From the NCBI RefSeq assembly GCF_014195095.1, contig NZ_JACIBC010000004.1, forward strand, positions 248,001-312,000: a stretch of 64,000 nt of DNA. The letters are read 5' to 3'. This DNA comes from Rhizobium sp. BK602 (lineage in GTDB: Bacteria > Pseudomonadota > Alphaproteobacteria > Rhizobiales > Rhizobiaceae). Each line of letters opens with the position of its first letter. Positions within the stretch are counted from its first letter, which is position 1. The notes under the pieces were generated by a model that was given only the letters and a program-made list of their open reading frames with translations, was not told the DNA's origin and searched no databases. The translations under genes were made by a program, and so were the position numbers. Of this stretch, positions 19,750 to 29,365 are shown piece by piece.

Positions 19750-19750
19750 C

Positions 19751-19774
19751 GGTGGAGGCTGTTACGCCTCCACC
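19751..19774. terminator. Hairpin between EamA gene and exoP
   Basis: A 9-bp perfect stem (GGTGGAGGC / GCCTCCACC) with a 6-base loop begins 2 bases after the EamA stop and extends into the last codons of exoP. It could stop transcription from both sides. Confidence 0.55.
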
Positions 19775-22116
19775 TCGGTGCGGGGGTGATCTTCGGTGTA
19801 GTAGCTGACATATTTCTGCCGGTAGCGTTCGGTGCCGCCGAAATCGCTATAGCGCGACAGCTCGGACATATCCGTCTTGTTGAGGATGACGCCGAGAACA
19901 CGCGAATTGATCTGCGGCTCCTGCTCCAGCAGATCCCGCACCAGATTGGTCGGGGTCGCACCCCATTCGGCAACCAGCAGGAAGGCATCGACCTGCGGCG
20001 CGAAGGCCTTGGCATCGATGACCGGCCCGAGCGGTGCCAGGTCGACCACGATATAGTCGAACATCTTCCGGGCATTCTCCATCAGGGTCATCATGCCCTG
20101 CGAGGAGAGAAGCTCGCTGGTATGCAGCAGGTGGTCACGCAGCACCACCGGCAGGATGGCAAGCTTGGTGCGCGGGTCGACCTTGACGGCACTGGCCCAG
20201 GGCACTTCACCGAGCGCGGCCTCGATGAGACCGACCTGCGGCGGCGTTCTCAGCGTCCGGCTGAGACCGGGATTGCGCAAGTCGGCGTCGATCAGCAGCG
20301 TGCGCTTGCCGCTGCTGGCAAGCAGGGCGGCGAAATTGGCGGCGGTTGTCGACTTGCCCTCGCCGGGCAGCGCCGAGACGACGCCGATCACCCGGTCGGC
20401 ACGCCCTTGCAGCATGACGTCGCTGGCAAGCTTGGCGTTGCGCAGGGTCTCGGCGAAGATCGACCGGGGCGCCTCGACGGAAACGCGCATGATACGCTCG
20501 AAAGCAACACCGTTCTCGCCCTCCTCCGCAGCTGCCGTCGCCGTCGCGGGTTCCGGCCCGAGCTTGCGCTTGCGGCCTTTCTTCTTGGCAAAGCCCTGTT
20601 GGCCGAGCAATGGCAGATAGCCCAGGAATTTGAGCCCGAGCGCCGCGCGCACATCGCCCTCGACGCGGAAGTAGCGGTCGCGGAACTCCTGGAACGCGGC
20701 AAAGGCACCGCCGGCCATCAGACCGAGAATGATCGAAAGCGCCAGTACCAGCGTCTTCTTCGGGCTCGACGGCGCCGTCGGAACGCCAGCCGCCGAGATG
20801 ACGCGCGCCTTGGCGATCGGGAAGGAGCGCTGCTGCGCCGCCTGCTCGTAACGACCCAGATAGGCTTCATAGAGCGTCTTCAGCGCCGTTGCCCTCTGGT
20901 TGAGTTCGTTCAGGTGAACGAGGGATTTGTTGGCCTCGGAATTCTTGCCGACGACGCCCTCGATGCTTTCGCGCAGCGACACGGCACGCGATTGCGCCAC
21001 GTCATATTCATTCTTGTAGCTCGCGGTGAGCTGCTGGAGCTCCTCGTAGATCTGACGCGTGATGTCCTGGCGCTCGGCCTTCAGCGCTATCGCCTGGGGA
21101 TGGTCGGCGCCGAAGTTCTGCGTTACGTCCTGCTCGCGCTTCTGGACGGCGAGATAGCGCGTCTTCAGATCCTGCAAGACCGAATTGTCAGTCTGGCTGG
21201 AGGAGATCGTCGCGTTCTTCACCGCATTGTCCGGTCCCTGGTCGATGATCGACTTGTACTGGTTGTAGCGGGCCGAAGCGCTGGCCGTATCGGCCTGGGC
21301 AATGATCAGCTGCTTGTTGAGATCGGAAATCTGCTGTTCCGACATCAGTTCGCCGCCGGTCGAGGTCAGGCCGTTGTCAGCCTTGTATTTCTCGACTTCC
21401 AGCGATGCTTCCTGCGCACGCTGGCGCAGGTCGTTCAGCCGCTCCTGCAGCCAGACGGAGGCCCGCTCCGTGGCATCGAAATTGGCATTGAGCTGGTCGG
21501 TCAGATAGGCGTCGGCATAGGCGCGGGTCACCTTTGCGGCGAGCTGCGGATCGGTCGAGCTGAACGAGACGGACACGACCGACGAGCGCGTGACGCGCTC
21601 CACCTTGAGAGCATCCTGCAACATGGCCGCCACCATCTGCCGCTGCGCCTCCCGCGCTTCCTCGGGCGACAGGGGCGGACGGGCCGGCTTGAAGGCGCTG
21701 ACCACCAGCTTGATGCCGGATTTGATCAGGGCCACCGGCGATTGCGGCGGATTGAGAATGGTGTCGTTGTCGACGAGACCGGCCGAATCGACGACGCGCA
21801 GCGCCATCTCGTTGGACTTCAAAATCTCGACGGCGCTGGCGATATCCATGTCGGCCTGCTGGCTGCTGGCCGGCGGCGGCTGGTCCTCCGCATATTTGGT
21901 CATGTTTTCGTCGAGCAATATCTGCGTCATCGACGTATAGCTCGAGGTCGCGGTCAAGAGATAGGCGACCGCCAAAGCGACGAGAATGATCACGCCCGTC
22001 ATGATGGTACGGATGCGACGGATCACGACCGCCATCAGGCGATCGAGGTCGATAAAGCCATCCTGCTCCTCCGGCTTGGGGACGGCGCTGTGGAACGTAA
22101 AGTTTTTCTGGTGCAT
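19762..22116 (-). CDS. exoP: ExoP, polysaccharide co-polymerase / BY-kinase
   Basis: A 784-residue inner-membrane protein controlling succinoglycan chain length and export. The first membrane segment is at about 37-56, a long periplasmic coiled-coil part follows, and the proline-rich segment with the second membrane helix is at about 447-475. The cytoplasmic tyrosine kinase domain has Walker A PGEGKST (584-590), Walker A' LLIDADLRNP (607-616) and a Walker B YIVVDLAP. Several tyrosines cluster in the last 30 residues, the usual autophosphorylation region. The start at 22116 (MHQKNFTF) follows AAGGTGG. It is the last gene of the exoH-to-exoP strand. Confidence 0.93.
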   Translation of the reverse strand: MHQKNFTFHSAVPKPEEQDGFIDLDRLMAVVIRRIRTIMTGVIILVALAVAYLLTATSSYTSMTQILLDENMTKYAEDQPPPASSQQADMDIASAVEILKSNEMALRVVDSAGLVDNDTILNPPQSPVALIKSGIKLVVSAFKPARPPLSPEEAREAQRQMVAAMLQDALKVERVTRSSVVSVSFSSTDPQLAAKVTRAYADAYLTDQLNANFDATERASVWLQERLNDLRQRAQEASLEVEKYKADNGLTSTGGELMSEQQISDLNKQLIIAQADTASASARYNQYKSIIDQGPDNAVKNATISSSQTDNSVLQDLKTRYLAVQKREQDVTQNFGADHPQAIALKAERQDITRQIYEELQQLTASYKNEYDVAQSRAVSLRESIEGVVGKNSEANKSLVHLNELNQRATALKTLYEAYLGRYEQAAQQRSFPIAKARVISAAGVPTAPSSPKKTLVLALSIILGLMAGGAFAAFQEFRDRYFRVEGDVRAALGLKFLGYLPLLGQQGFAKKKGRKRKLGPEPATATAAAEEGENGVAFERIMRVSVEAPRSIFAETLRNAKLASDVMLQGRADRVIGVVSALPGEGKSTTAANFAALLASSGKRTLLIDADLRNPGLSRTLRTPPQVGLIEAALGEVPWASAVKVDPRTKLAILPVVLRDHLLHTSELLSSQGMMTLMENARKMFDYIVVDLAPLGPVIDAKAFAPQVDAFLLVAEWGATPTNLVRDLLEQEPQINSRVLGVILNKTDMSELSRYSDFGGTERYRQKYVSYYTEDHPRTEVEA

Positions 22117-22198
22117 GGCGACCACCTTGTCGGAGAAGCCTAATTGAATAACGGCTCTGGCCTGCGGCCGCCAGGGCCGCAGGCGGAAGTGTGTTGGT

Positions 22199-23104
22199 TT
22201 AAGCTGCGGTCATCTGCGCTTCGTGCGAGAGAACCAGGCTTCGGATCGAGTCATAGACGAGACCGCCGATGTCGGCACGCGCGAGCGCAAAGGCGACGTT
22301 CGCCTCGATGAAGCCCTGCTTCGATCCGCAATCGTAAGTCCGTCCATTATAGGCCTGAGCATGGAAACCCTGTGTTTCGGACAGGCGACGCATGCCGTCG
22401 GTGAGCTGGATCTCATTACCGGCGCCGCGTTCCTGCCGCGCCAGAATATCGAAGATTTCGGGCTGCAGAATATAACGACCATTAAGGTAAAAGTTGGAAG
22501 GCGCCTCCGAAGGATGCGGCTTTTCAACCATTTTGGTCACGCCGAAGCCATGGCGAACCGGCGCTCCCCTGCCGATAATACCATAGCTCGACGTTTCTTC
22601 CGGCGCGCATTCCTCGACGCCGACGACATTGCCGCCGACTTCGTTGTAGAGATCCATCAGCCCGGCCGTGCAGCCGCGCAGGCCGTGGCAGACCATGTCG
22701 GGCAGCAGCAGCGCGAAGGGTTCGTTGCCGATCAGGTCGCGGGCGCACCAGACGGCGTGGCCGAGGCCGAGCGGCGCCTGCTGGCGGGTGAAGCTGACGG
22801 AGCCGGCGCGCGGCAGAAGGCGCTCCAGTTCGGAAACCTGCTTGGTCTTGCCCGCCCGGTTCAGCGAGGAAATCAGCTCCGGCGTGTCGTCGAAATGATC
22901 CTCGATCGACGTCTTGTTGCGGCTGGTGACGAAGACGATGTGCTCGATGCCGGCCTCGATGGCTTCATCGACGGCATATTGCACCACCGGACGATCGACG
23001 ATCGTCAGCATTTCCTTCGGCATTGCCTTTGTGGCAGGCAGGAAACGGGTTCCGTTGCCGGCAACCGGAATGACTGCTTTTCTCACAGGAAGCTTACGGT
23101 CCAT
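22199..23104 (-). CDS. exoN: ExoN, UTP-glucose-1-phosphate uridylyltransferase
   Basis: Makes UDP-glucose, the glucosyl donor for succinoglycan. At 301 residues it has the nucleotidyltransferase signature [23 protein letters not shown] at the start and [20 protein letters not shown] further on. The start at 23104 ([13 protein letters not shown]) follows AAAGGA. It lies 4 bp after the exoO stop, so it is co-transcribed with it. A GalU paralogue elsewhere in the genome is possible, so exoN is named from its position. Confidence 0.92.
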   Translation of the reverse strand: MDRKLPVRKAVIPVAGNGTRFLPATKAMPKEMLTIVDRPVVQYAVDEAIEAGIEHIVFVTSRNKTSIEDHFDDTPELISSLNRAGKTKQVSELERLLPRAGSVSFTRQQAPLGLGHAVWCARDLIGNEPFALLLPDMVCHGLRGCTAGLMDLYNEVGGNVVGVEECAPEETSSYGIIGRGAPVRHGFGVTKMVEKPHPSEAPSNFYLNGRYILQPEIFDILARQERGAGNEIQLTDGMRRLSETQGFHAQAYNGRTYDCGSKQGFIEANVAFALARADIGGLVYDSIRSLVLSHEAQMTAA

Positions 23105-23108
23105 GGCT

Positions 23109-24158
23109 CTATCCTTTGTTAGAGTGAGGGCCTGCGCCCAGACTGGGGAGGGAGGAGGAGATTTGCGAGGCCGCAGCCACTTCGCCGCCCGCAAGGACGG
23201 GTGTTCCGCCGCCACCGCGAAGGGAGGCGGCAAGACGACGAAGGCGAGCTGCAATCGGCATGCGCAGGTGGCGAACCGCGCGTGGATTGCGGCATGCAAT
23301 CTTCAGCGCGGCCGGTAGGGCGCCATCCTTGAGGCTGTCGATCAGCATCAGGAAGGACAGTACGTCCTTCAGGTTCCGCGTCCGTCGTCGCTGTGCGGCA
23401 AGGGCGGCGGCACCGAAAGGATGTTCGGCAAAAAACTTGGCATCGGCGGCGATCATCGCTTCGACGTGATGCTGCTTCAGCACCCGCGAGATCGAGCCGT
23501 CGCGGATATAATAGAGATAGCCTGCCATCGGCTCGACCGCGCAGACGCCGCCTCTGGCCAGCGCGGATGCGAGAAAGATGTAGTCCTCGCCGATCCTGAG
23601 GGCTTCGTCGAAGCGCAGGCGGTGCTTTTCGAGAAAGGCCCGTTCGAAGACCGGCTTGGTGTAGCCGAGATTGTGCTCGGACTGGAAAATCATGTTCGAC
23701 GAGATGAATTTCGCGAGCGTCAGGATCGGCATGCGCGCCAGCATGGCATCCGGGAACATGGTGCCGGCCGCCTCGCTCTCGCCGCGGATGACGTCGAGAT
23801 TGTCGATGACGATCTGTGCCTCGGCCTTCTCGGCCCGCGCCAGCAGCCGCGCCATGCGGTCGGGCCGCAACGCGTCGTCGGAATCGAGCACCGAGACCCA
23901 GCGGCCCCGCGCCGCGTCCAGCCCGGCATTGCGCGCCGCACCCGGCCCGCCATTGCGTGGCATGGCCACCAGCCGCACGCGCGGATCGGGATGATTGCCG
24001 ACGATGTCGCGGGTGCCATCGCTGGAGCAATCGTCGACGACGATCACCTCCATGCTGACCGCGCCCTGCGCCAGCGCGCTGTCGATGGCGCGCTCCAGCG
24101 TCTCCTCGGCATTGTAGGCGGCGATGACGAAGCTGACATCAGGCACGAATTCCGTCAT
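23109..24158 (-). CDS. exoO: ExoO, succinoglycan glycosyltransferase (GT2)
   Basis: Family 2 glycosyltransferase of 349 residues. GT-A motifs are [45 protein letters not shown] and [12 protein letters not shown] with the metal-binding DxD-type acidic pair. In S. meliloti ExoO adds one of the glucoses of the side chain. The start overlaps the exoM stop (ATGA). The C-terminal 60 residues are basic and low in conservation. Confidence 0.88.
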   Translation of the reverse strand: MTEFVPDVSFVIAAYNAEETLERAIDSALAQGAVSMEVIVVDDCSSDGTRDIVGNHPDPRVRLVAMPRNGGPGAARNAGLDAARGRWVSVLDSDDALRPDRMARLLARAEKAEAQIVIDNLDVIRGESEAAGTMFPDAMLARMPILTLAKFISSNMIFQSEHNLGYTKPVFERAFLEKHRLRFDEALRIGEDYIFLASALARGGVCAVEPMAGYLYYIRDGSISRVLKQHHVEAMIAADAKFFAEHPFGAAALAAQRRRTRNLKDVLSFLMLIDSLKDGALPAALKIACRNPRAVRHLRMPIAARLRRLAASLRGGGGTPVLAGGEVAAASQISSSLPSLGAGPHSNKG

Positions 24159-25126
24159 TGCGGCGCTTTCTCCAGATTTCCGTATTGTTCGATTTCGCGG
24201 ACGCCGAACAGGCCGCTGACCACGCCGGCATGCATGATGCCGCGCAGGCCGTAGCGATGACGCTGCACCGGCAGGGGAGAGAGAAGCACGGCGGCACCAA
24301 AGCAATAGGCCGACTTGGCGCCGGCAACCGCGACCGCCTTCAGGCGTCCAAGGCCGGCCGCTCCCTCCAGCAGCATCCGTCCATGCGTCTGCCCCATGCG
24401 GTAGCGCCGCTTGGAAAGCCAGGCGAGCTTGGCGCGCCCGCTCGGCACCGGCTCGTAGACGAGAGCGTCCTCGGCAAAGGCGATGCGACCGCCCGCCTGG
24501 TGCATGTGGGTGAAGAATTCCGTGTCCTCGCCGCCGCTGCGGCCGAGCGCGAGGTTGAAGCGCCGCCCAGCCAGCGACGGCGCCTTGCGCCGGAGCAGCA
24601 CGTTGCAGGTATAGCCCGTGCGGATGTCACCGGCGACCCAGACCGGCAGGGTCGAATGGAAATCGCCGCGCCGCATCCATCCGGGGGCCACGTTCGGATA
24701 GACGGCGCGCACCGGTCCCAGAACCGCGTCGGCGCCGGTCGTATCCGCCGTCACCAGCAATTCCGCAAGCCAATCCTCCGAAGCGGTCTCGTCGTCATCG
24801 ATGAAAGCGACGAAATCGCCGGTAGCGTGCTCGAGGCAGGCATTGCGGGCAATGGAGATATTCGAGGCCGGGCAATGCACATAGGCGATCTCGAAGGGCA
24901 CCGCCGACCGCATCGCCTCGACGCGGCCGCGCGCGCTCGGCGTCACGTCATTGTCGGCAACGATGATGCGGACAGCCGCGCCGGCCGGCACCGTCAGAAC
25001 CGCCAGCGACAGCAGGGTCTGATCCAGTTCGGCGCGTCGATAGGTGCAGATGGCGATGTCGATCTTCACGCCCCGGCTTTCATGCGCCCGGCTTTCATGC
25101 GCCCGGCTTTCATGCGTCTGTGTCAT
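24155..25126 (-). CDS. exoM: ExoM, succinoglycan glycosyltransferase (GT2)
   Basis: Family 2 glycosyltransferase of 323 residues with IDIAICTYRRAELDQTLLSL, CPASNISIARNACLEHATGDFVAFIDDDE and the block FHSTLPVWVAGDIRTGYTCNV, which closely matches my memory of S. meliloti ExoM. It adds an early glucose to the repeat unit. The first 19 residues are unusual: three copies of a 15-base unit encode a repeated ESRAH-like peptide. The ATG at 25126 overlaps the exoA stop (ATGA). A GTG at 25069, just after the repeat, is a possible alternative start. Confidence 0.9.
   Translation of the reverse strand: MTQTHESRAHESRAHESRGVKIDIAICTYRRAELDQTLLSLAVLTVPAGAAVRIIVADNDVTPSARGRVEAMRSAVPFEIAYVHCPASNISIARNACLEHATGDFVAFIDDDETASEDWLAELLVTADTTGADAVLGPVRAVYPNVAPGWMRRGDFHSTLPVWVAGDIRTGYTCNVLLRRKAPSLAGRRFNLALGRSGGEDTEFFTHMHQAGGRIAFAEDALVYEPVPSGRAKLAWLSKRRYRMGQTHGRMLLEGAAGLGRLKAVAVAGAKSAYCFGAAVLLSPLPVQRHRYGLRGIMHAGVVSGLFGVREIEQYGNLEKAPQ
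25072..25116. repeat. Three perfect 15-bp tandem repeats in the exoM 5' end
   Basis: The unit CCCGGCTTTCATGCG occurs three times head to tail at 25072-25086, 25087-25101 and 25102-25116. It lies inside codons 4-18 of exoM and adds five residues per copy without shifting the frame. Confidence 0.95.
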
Positions 25127-26121
25127 GACACCACCTTGCGGCTGCGGAACTTCAGCACTTCCAGCCAGAAGCCCATCGACCAGGCGAAGTGCATGACCAT
25201 CGCCGAAATCGCGGCAAGCGGCCCATAGGGGTTGCGCTGGCCGAGCGCGATCCAGAATCCATAGGCGATGCAGGCAAAGGCCCAGAGGCTGACGGGGATG
25301 ACGGCAATCCAGTTGAGGATGGCGAGGAAGGCGCCGATGAAGATCGGCACGACGGCCAGCGGCAGCATCTGGCGCAGGCTCGGCATGCTGCGGTGCTTCA
25401 GGATATTGCGCGCCCGGCCACGGCCATAGCCGAGATACTGCCGGAACAGCGTCGGGATGCTGGAGCGCGGATAATAGGTCATCGTCGTCTTGTCGGTCAG
25501 CCAGATGCGATAGCCCGCCTGGCGCAGCCGGTAGTCCAGCTCGGCATCCTCGTTGTGGCTGAAGGTCTCGTCATAACCGCCGACCGATCGGAAGGCCGCA
25601 ACACGCATGAGGGCATGATGGCCATGATCGGCCCAATGGCCCTTGGCACCCTCGCGATGCTTGGAGCCGCCATTGCCGAGCTTGGAATTCTGCGCCACCG
25701 CCGTCGCCTTCTGGAAGGCGCTGAAGCCCATGGTTCGCATGGCGACGACAACGGAATCCGCGCCCGTGGCATCGGCTTCCTCCACCAGTCTCTGGCAGTA
25801 ATCGGCGGGGTAATCGCCATGGGCATCGATGCGGATCATATAATCGTAATCGTCGCCGAAGGTTTCGATGGTCAGGTTGATCGCGGCGCTCTGCAGCCGC
25901 TTGGGATTGTCGAGCAGCAGCACGCGCGGGTCGGCCTCGGCGATCTGCCTGACGATATCCCGTGTCCTGTCCGTGCTGCCGCCATCGGCCACCACGATCC
26001 TGGCGTCGAGCTCGTCCAAGGCGCTGCCCAGCTTGGCGATCAGCGGCTCGATGTGCTTTTCCTCGTTGAGGCAGGGGATCACGATCAGGCAACGCATATG
26101 CTTGGAAACTCCAGTCTTCAT
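25123..26121 (-). CDS. exoA: ExoA, succinoglycan glycosyltransferase (GT2)
   Basis: Membrane-associated family 2 glycosyltransferase, 332 residues. N-terminal CLIVIPCLNEEKHIEPLI, then VVADGGSTDRTRDIV and IRIDAHGDYPADYC. Two hydrophobic segments near residues 250-300 anchor it. In S. meliloti ExoA adds the first glucose onto the ExoY-linked galactose. AGGTGG precedes the ATG at 26121. It overlaps exoL before it and exoM after it by ATGA, forming a coupled set. Confidence 0.9.
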   Translation of the reverse strand: MKTGVSKHMRCLIVIPCLNEEKHIEPLIAKLGSALDELDARIVVADGGSTDRTRDIVRQIAEADPRVLLLDNPKRLQSAAINLTIETFGDDYDYMIRIDAHGDYPADYCQRLVEEADATGADSVVVAMRTMGFSAFQKATAVAQNSKLGNGGSKHREGAKGHWADHGHHALMRVAAFRSVGGYDETFSHNEDAELDYRLRQAGYRIWLTDKTTMTYYPRSSIPTLFRQYLGYGRGRARNILKHRSMPSLRQMLPLAVVPIFIGAFLAILNWIAVIPVSLWAFACIAYGFWIALGQRNPYGPLAAISAMVMHFAWSMGFWLEVLKFRSRKVVS

Positions 26122-27326
26122 TGCAATCCACCTCTATTGCGATGCAATTGTGGGAGGGTTTGTAACTCGGCGGTCTGACCGTTGGCGCGGGTGAGCGACG
26201 CCAGCCGCTGCACGAGGCCCTGACAGTCGGCGCGATCGGTCATCCATTGCCGGCGATCCTGCAACGCCACGGCGTCGAAAGCGGCGAGATAGCGCTCCTC
26301 GCTCATGTCGCCGAGACGCGAAACGAGATCGGCCACATCGGCCTTTTCGAGCGTCAGGCCGATCTTCCGGCTGGACAGGAACCGCCCGGTTTCGGTACCG
26401 TCCATGGCGATCGGCACGGCGCCGTGGAGACCGCCTTCGTAAAGCCGGTTCGGCAGCAGCCAGCTCGAATTCAGCCCTTCCTCGAAGAAATCGATCGCCC
26501 AGGAAAATTGCACCTCGCCGTAGATCGCGGACAGATCCTCCGGGTTCTTGTAGGGACCGGCAAAGCGCAGATGCGGCGCGGCGCGCACGCTGCCGTCGAA
26601 ATCGCCAAATTCCGAATAGGCAGGCCGGCCGCGCAGGATGATTTCGAAGCGTCCGTCCATGCGGCGCGCGAAATCAGACAGCAGCTGCAGGGACTTGCGG
26701 CAGCGAAGCGCACCGAACCAGCCGATCCTCCAGGGCTCGCCCTTGGCCGGCGGCCGTGGCGCGAGCACCGGCTGTTCGACCGTGCCGTCGAGCGCCAGAA
26801 CCTTGTTTTCCAACAGGACGATCGGCAGATCGAGGCCGGAGCGCGGCCGGAAATAGCGCTCGACGAAGGCGGGAGAACTGGTCAGAAGCAGGGCGGCATC
26901 CGCGCCGAAATGACGCTCGATCCCGCGAAGCGCGCCGCCAAACATATCCGGGCGCAGCAGCAGGCGATGAATATCCAGACATTCGTAAACGACCGGCATG
27001 TCGCCGCCGAAAATCGCGCGCGCCCGGTTGGCGACGGCGAGCATCTCGAGATTGCGGCCGATGATCACGTCGGGCCTGTCGACGCCGCGCAATGAACCGC
27101 GCAGCTTCAGCGCCGACTTGGCAACGGCGGCGATACGTTGCGCGAACTGCGCGTCGCGCGTGCGTCCGAGTTCGATCGGTTCGATGCCGTGAACGGCCGC
27201 GAGCGCATTGTCGTCACGCCGGAAGCCCGCCAGCGTCACCCGTGCTCCGCCCGCCTGCAGCATGAGCACCCGCCTGCGGACGGCAGGGTCGGCAAGATCA
27301 TGGACGAAGTAGAGAATATGCAGCAT
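26118..27326 (-). CDS. exoL: ExoL, succinoglycan glycosyltransferase
   Basis: A 402-residue glycosyltransferase with a GT-B-like layout: N-terminal MLHILYFVHDLADPAVRRRV, a middle PWRIGWFGALRCRKSL and a C-terminal NRLYEGGLHGAVPIAMDGTE acceptor/donor region. In S. meliloti ExoL adds the second sugar after ExoA. The coupling to exoA by ATGA and the position between exoK and exoA match that cluster. Upstream, 105 bp separate it from the exoK stop and contain a hairpin. Confidence 0.88.
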   Translation of the reverse strand: MLHILYFVHDLADPAVRRRVLMLQAGGARVTLAGFRRDDNALAAVHGIEPIELGRTRDAQFAQRIAAVAKSALKLRGSLRGVDRPDVIIGRNLEMLAVANRARAIFGGDMPVVYECLDIHRLLLRPDMFGGALRGIERHFGADAALLLTSSPAFVERYFRPRSGLDLPIVLLENKVLALDGTVEQPVLAPRPPAKGEPWRIGWFGALRCRKSLQLLSDFARRMDGRFEIILRGRPAYSEFGDFDGSVRAAPHLRFAGPYKNPEDLSAIYGEVQFSWAIDFFEEGLNSSWLLPNRLYEGGLHGAVPIAMDGTETGRFLSSRKIGLTLEKADVADLVSRLGDMSEERYLAAFDAVALQDRRQWMTDRADCQGLVQRLASLTRANGQTAELQTLPQLHRNRGGLQ

Positions 27327-27397
27327 AAAACTTCCGTTTTCGTGTCTGGCCGCGGCCAGGCGTTTCGTTTCTTTTGTGTTGCATCACGGCAGAGCGT

Positions 27398-27425
27398 CCG
27401 GCCGGAAAACCCGTTTCCCGGCCGG
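27398..27425 (-). terminator. Hairpin between exoK and exoL
   Basis: Two copies of CCGGCCGG (27398-27405 and 27418-27425) can pair in an 8-bp stem, extended by A/T pairs with one bulge. It lies 7 bases downstream of the exoK stop. It may stop or attenuate exoHK messages, or protect their 3' end, before exoL. Confidence 0.45.
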
Positions 27426-27431
27426 CATGGA

Positions 27432-28235
27432 TCAGTTCAGTTTGCAGGCGATCGACTCCGGGAACTGGCACTTGTCACCCTCGGCGGTGAAGGCGACGCG
27501 CTGGATCTGCATGACCGCCGGGCTGCCGCCATAGGCAAAGTTGCCCATCCAGCCCTTGAGCGTGTCGGTGCCCCAGAGGCTGAAGAAGATCTTCTGGGCG
27601 TGCGAGGGGATCTTCGAGGGATCGGTGACCTCCTGGACCAGCTGGCCGTTCACATAATAGCGAAGCCGGTCCTTCTGCCAGACGAAGGCATAGTCGTTGA
27701 AGCCCTGGTCGGCGCCGCCGGGGACGGCGACCAGTTTCTCGTTGCCGCCCTTGGCGGAGATGTATTGATTGACCTGCACCTGCCCGGCATTCTTGCCGAG
27801 GACTTCGAAATCGATCTCGTCATGCGGCTTCTTGTCGGTCGGGCCGATATAGGTGAAGAACGCCGAATTGAGACCGGAGCCGGTCGCTGTGCGATAGCGC
27901 GCTTCGTAGGTGCCGAAGCCATAGCGCTTGGTCGTCTGGATCTCGCCGCAGGCATAATCGCGCGCGCCGGTCTTGCCCTGCGTGAAGCGCAGCTGCAGCG
28001 CGCCATCCTCGATGCCGACCTGCTTCTTCGACCAGGTGCAATTCTGATGCGGACCATTGTTCCAGCCGTCGGAAATGTACCAGCGGCTGTTGTCGATCTT
28101 CTGGAACGTATCGACGAAGGATGTTCCGTTCGGCTGGTCCTCCTGCGCGGCGACGGCGCCGGGAAGCAGACCGGCGCTGACGATGGCCAGGGAGACAAGG
28201 CTTAATCTGCGCGCGTGGGCGATCGGTTTCGTCAT
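27432..28235 (-). CDS. exoK: ExoK, endo-1,3-1,4-beta-glycanase (GH16)
   Basis: A secreted glycanase of 267 residues that cuts nascent succinoglycan to lower its size. The first 30 residues form a signal peptide ending AVAA. The GH16 catalytic motif EIDFE gives Glu140 (nucleophile), Asp142 and Glu144 (acid/base). The start at 28235 follows AAGGTGA and overlaps the exoH stop (ATGA). The reading frame stays open far upstream through exoH, but that part is a shadow. Confidence 0.95.
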   Translation of the reverse strand: MTKPIAHARRLSLVSLAIVSAGLLPGAVAAQEDQPNGTSFVDTFQKIDNSRWYISDGWNNGPHQNCTWSKKQVGIEDGALQLRFTQGKTGARDYACGEIQTTKRYGFGTYEARYRTATGSGLNSAFFTYIGPTDKKPHDEIDFEVLGKNAGQVQVNQYISAKGGNEKLVAVPGGADQGFNDYAFVWQKDRLRYYVNGQLVQEVTDPSKIPSHAQKIFFSLWGTDTLKGWMGNFAYGGSPAVMQIQRVAFTAEGDKCQFPESIACKLN

Positions 28236-29365
28236 GAATTCACCTTTTGCTTGGAAGCCGACTGCGGGCATTCGGCGACGACCTTGGTCTCGATGCGCGC
28301 GCGTGTCCGGCTGCCGGTCAGCAGGTTGTAGAAGGACGGCAGGGCGGAACGCGCCATGCCATTGGTCAGCGGCAGCACCATCAGGGTGATGGCGGCGGCG
28401 AACAGATAGAAGATCGGATAGGTGTCGCTGCCGCCGCGGTTCCACAGGACCCAGAGGCAGAAGAGCAGCGGATAATGGGCGCAGAAGACCCAGAAGCTCA
28501 GGCCGCCGGTTCCCGCCAGGCCCCGGCCGAGCCGGCTCCTGATGAAGATCGCCGACAAAGCCCAGAAGCCGGGAATACCGACAAGCACCATCGTGTTGCG
28601 GGTGATCTCGAGCCAGAGCGGCAGCTCGGGCCCGGTGAGATAGGCACCCGTCGCCATCAGCGCGGCAAGCGCGAGGAAGGCCGGGCCGATCAGCTCCGCA
28701 TAACGATCGATGATCGTCAGGTCGACGCGGTAAAGGCTCAGATAGATGCCGAAGCTGAAGCTGAAGAGGATCGAATTCCTGAGCACGAGACCGAGCGAGA
28801 CCGGCACGGCGGCGAGCAGCAGCAGCACCGTCAGTGTCGACAGCGGGAAGCGGCTGATCAGGAAGGCCAGCACCGGCGACAAAAGGATGCAGACGAAGAG
28901 ATCGCGCAGGAAATAGAGCGGCAGATTGATCGGCGCGCCGTCGATCGCAAACAGCATCGTCGTCAGCGTGCGCGGGCTGGCGTTCGAAAGGTCGGGCAGG
29001 TAGCCGTCGCCGATACCACGGCTCTGCAGCACCAGCACAAACAGGAAGAAGGCGCCGTTCCACAACAGGAAAGGCAGAAGAACGGTCTTCGCCTTGCGGC
29101 GAACGGTCTTGCCGTAATCGAGCTTTGTCGTGCCGTGACGGAAGAGCAGATAGCCGGAAATGGCGCTGAGGCACGGGACACCGACGCGAAACAGGCTGTC
29201 GCGCAGGAAGACCCGTAGCCAGTCGAACAGGCCATAGGTGCCGATGAACGGGCTGGAATCCGTATCGAACGGGATATGTACAAATACGATGCCCGAGATG
29301 AGCACGATGCGCATGAGATTTATCCGCGAGGACACGTTGGCAGTCACATTCACGATGTCTGTCAC
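28232..29365 (-). CDS. exoH: ExoH, succinoglycan succinyltransferase
   Basis: Inner-membrane acyltransferase (family 3) of 377 residues with about ten hydrophobic segments. It adds succinyl groups to the repeat unit, which in S. meliloti is needed for symbiotic function and for ExoK cleavage. The segment INLMRIVLISGIVFVHIPFD, with the conserved His-containing first helix, matches ExoH. The start is probably GTG at 29365, close behind AAAAGGGG; the spacing is short, so GTG at 29353 or 29347 or ATG at 29314 remain possible. It heads the exoHKLAMONP strand. Confidence 0.9.
   Translation of the reverse strand: MTDIVNVTANVSSRINLMRIVLISGIVFVHIPFDTDSSPFIGTYGLFDWLRVFLRDSLFRVGVPCLSAISGYLLFRHGTTKLDYGKTVRRKAKTVLLPFLLWNGAFFLFVLVLQSRGIGDGYLPDLSNASPRTLTTMLFAIDGAPINLPLYFLRDLFVCILLSPVLAFLISRFPLSTLTVLLLLAAVPVSLGLVLRNSILFSFSFGIYLSLYRVDLTIIDRYAELIGPAFLALAALMATGAYLTGPELPLWLEITRNTMVLVGIPGFWALSAIFIRSRLGRGLAGTGGLSFWVFCAHYPLLFCLWVLWNRGGSDTYPIFYLFAAAITLMVLPLTNGMARSALPSFYNLLTGSRTRARIETKVVAECPQSASKQKVNS

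Noticed and set aside
19786..22143. 785-codon plus-strand ORF across exoP
   Set aside because: Antisense shadow; the ExoP membrane and Walker motifs on the minus strand are decisive.
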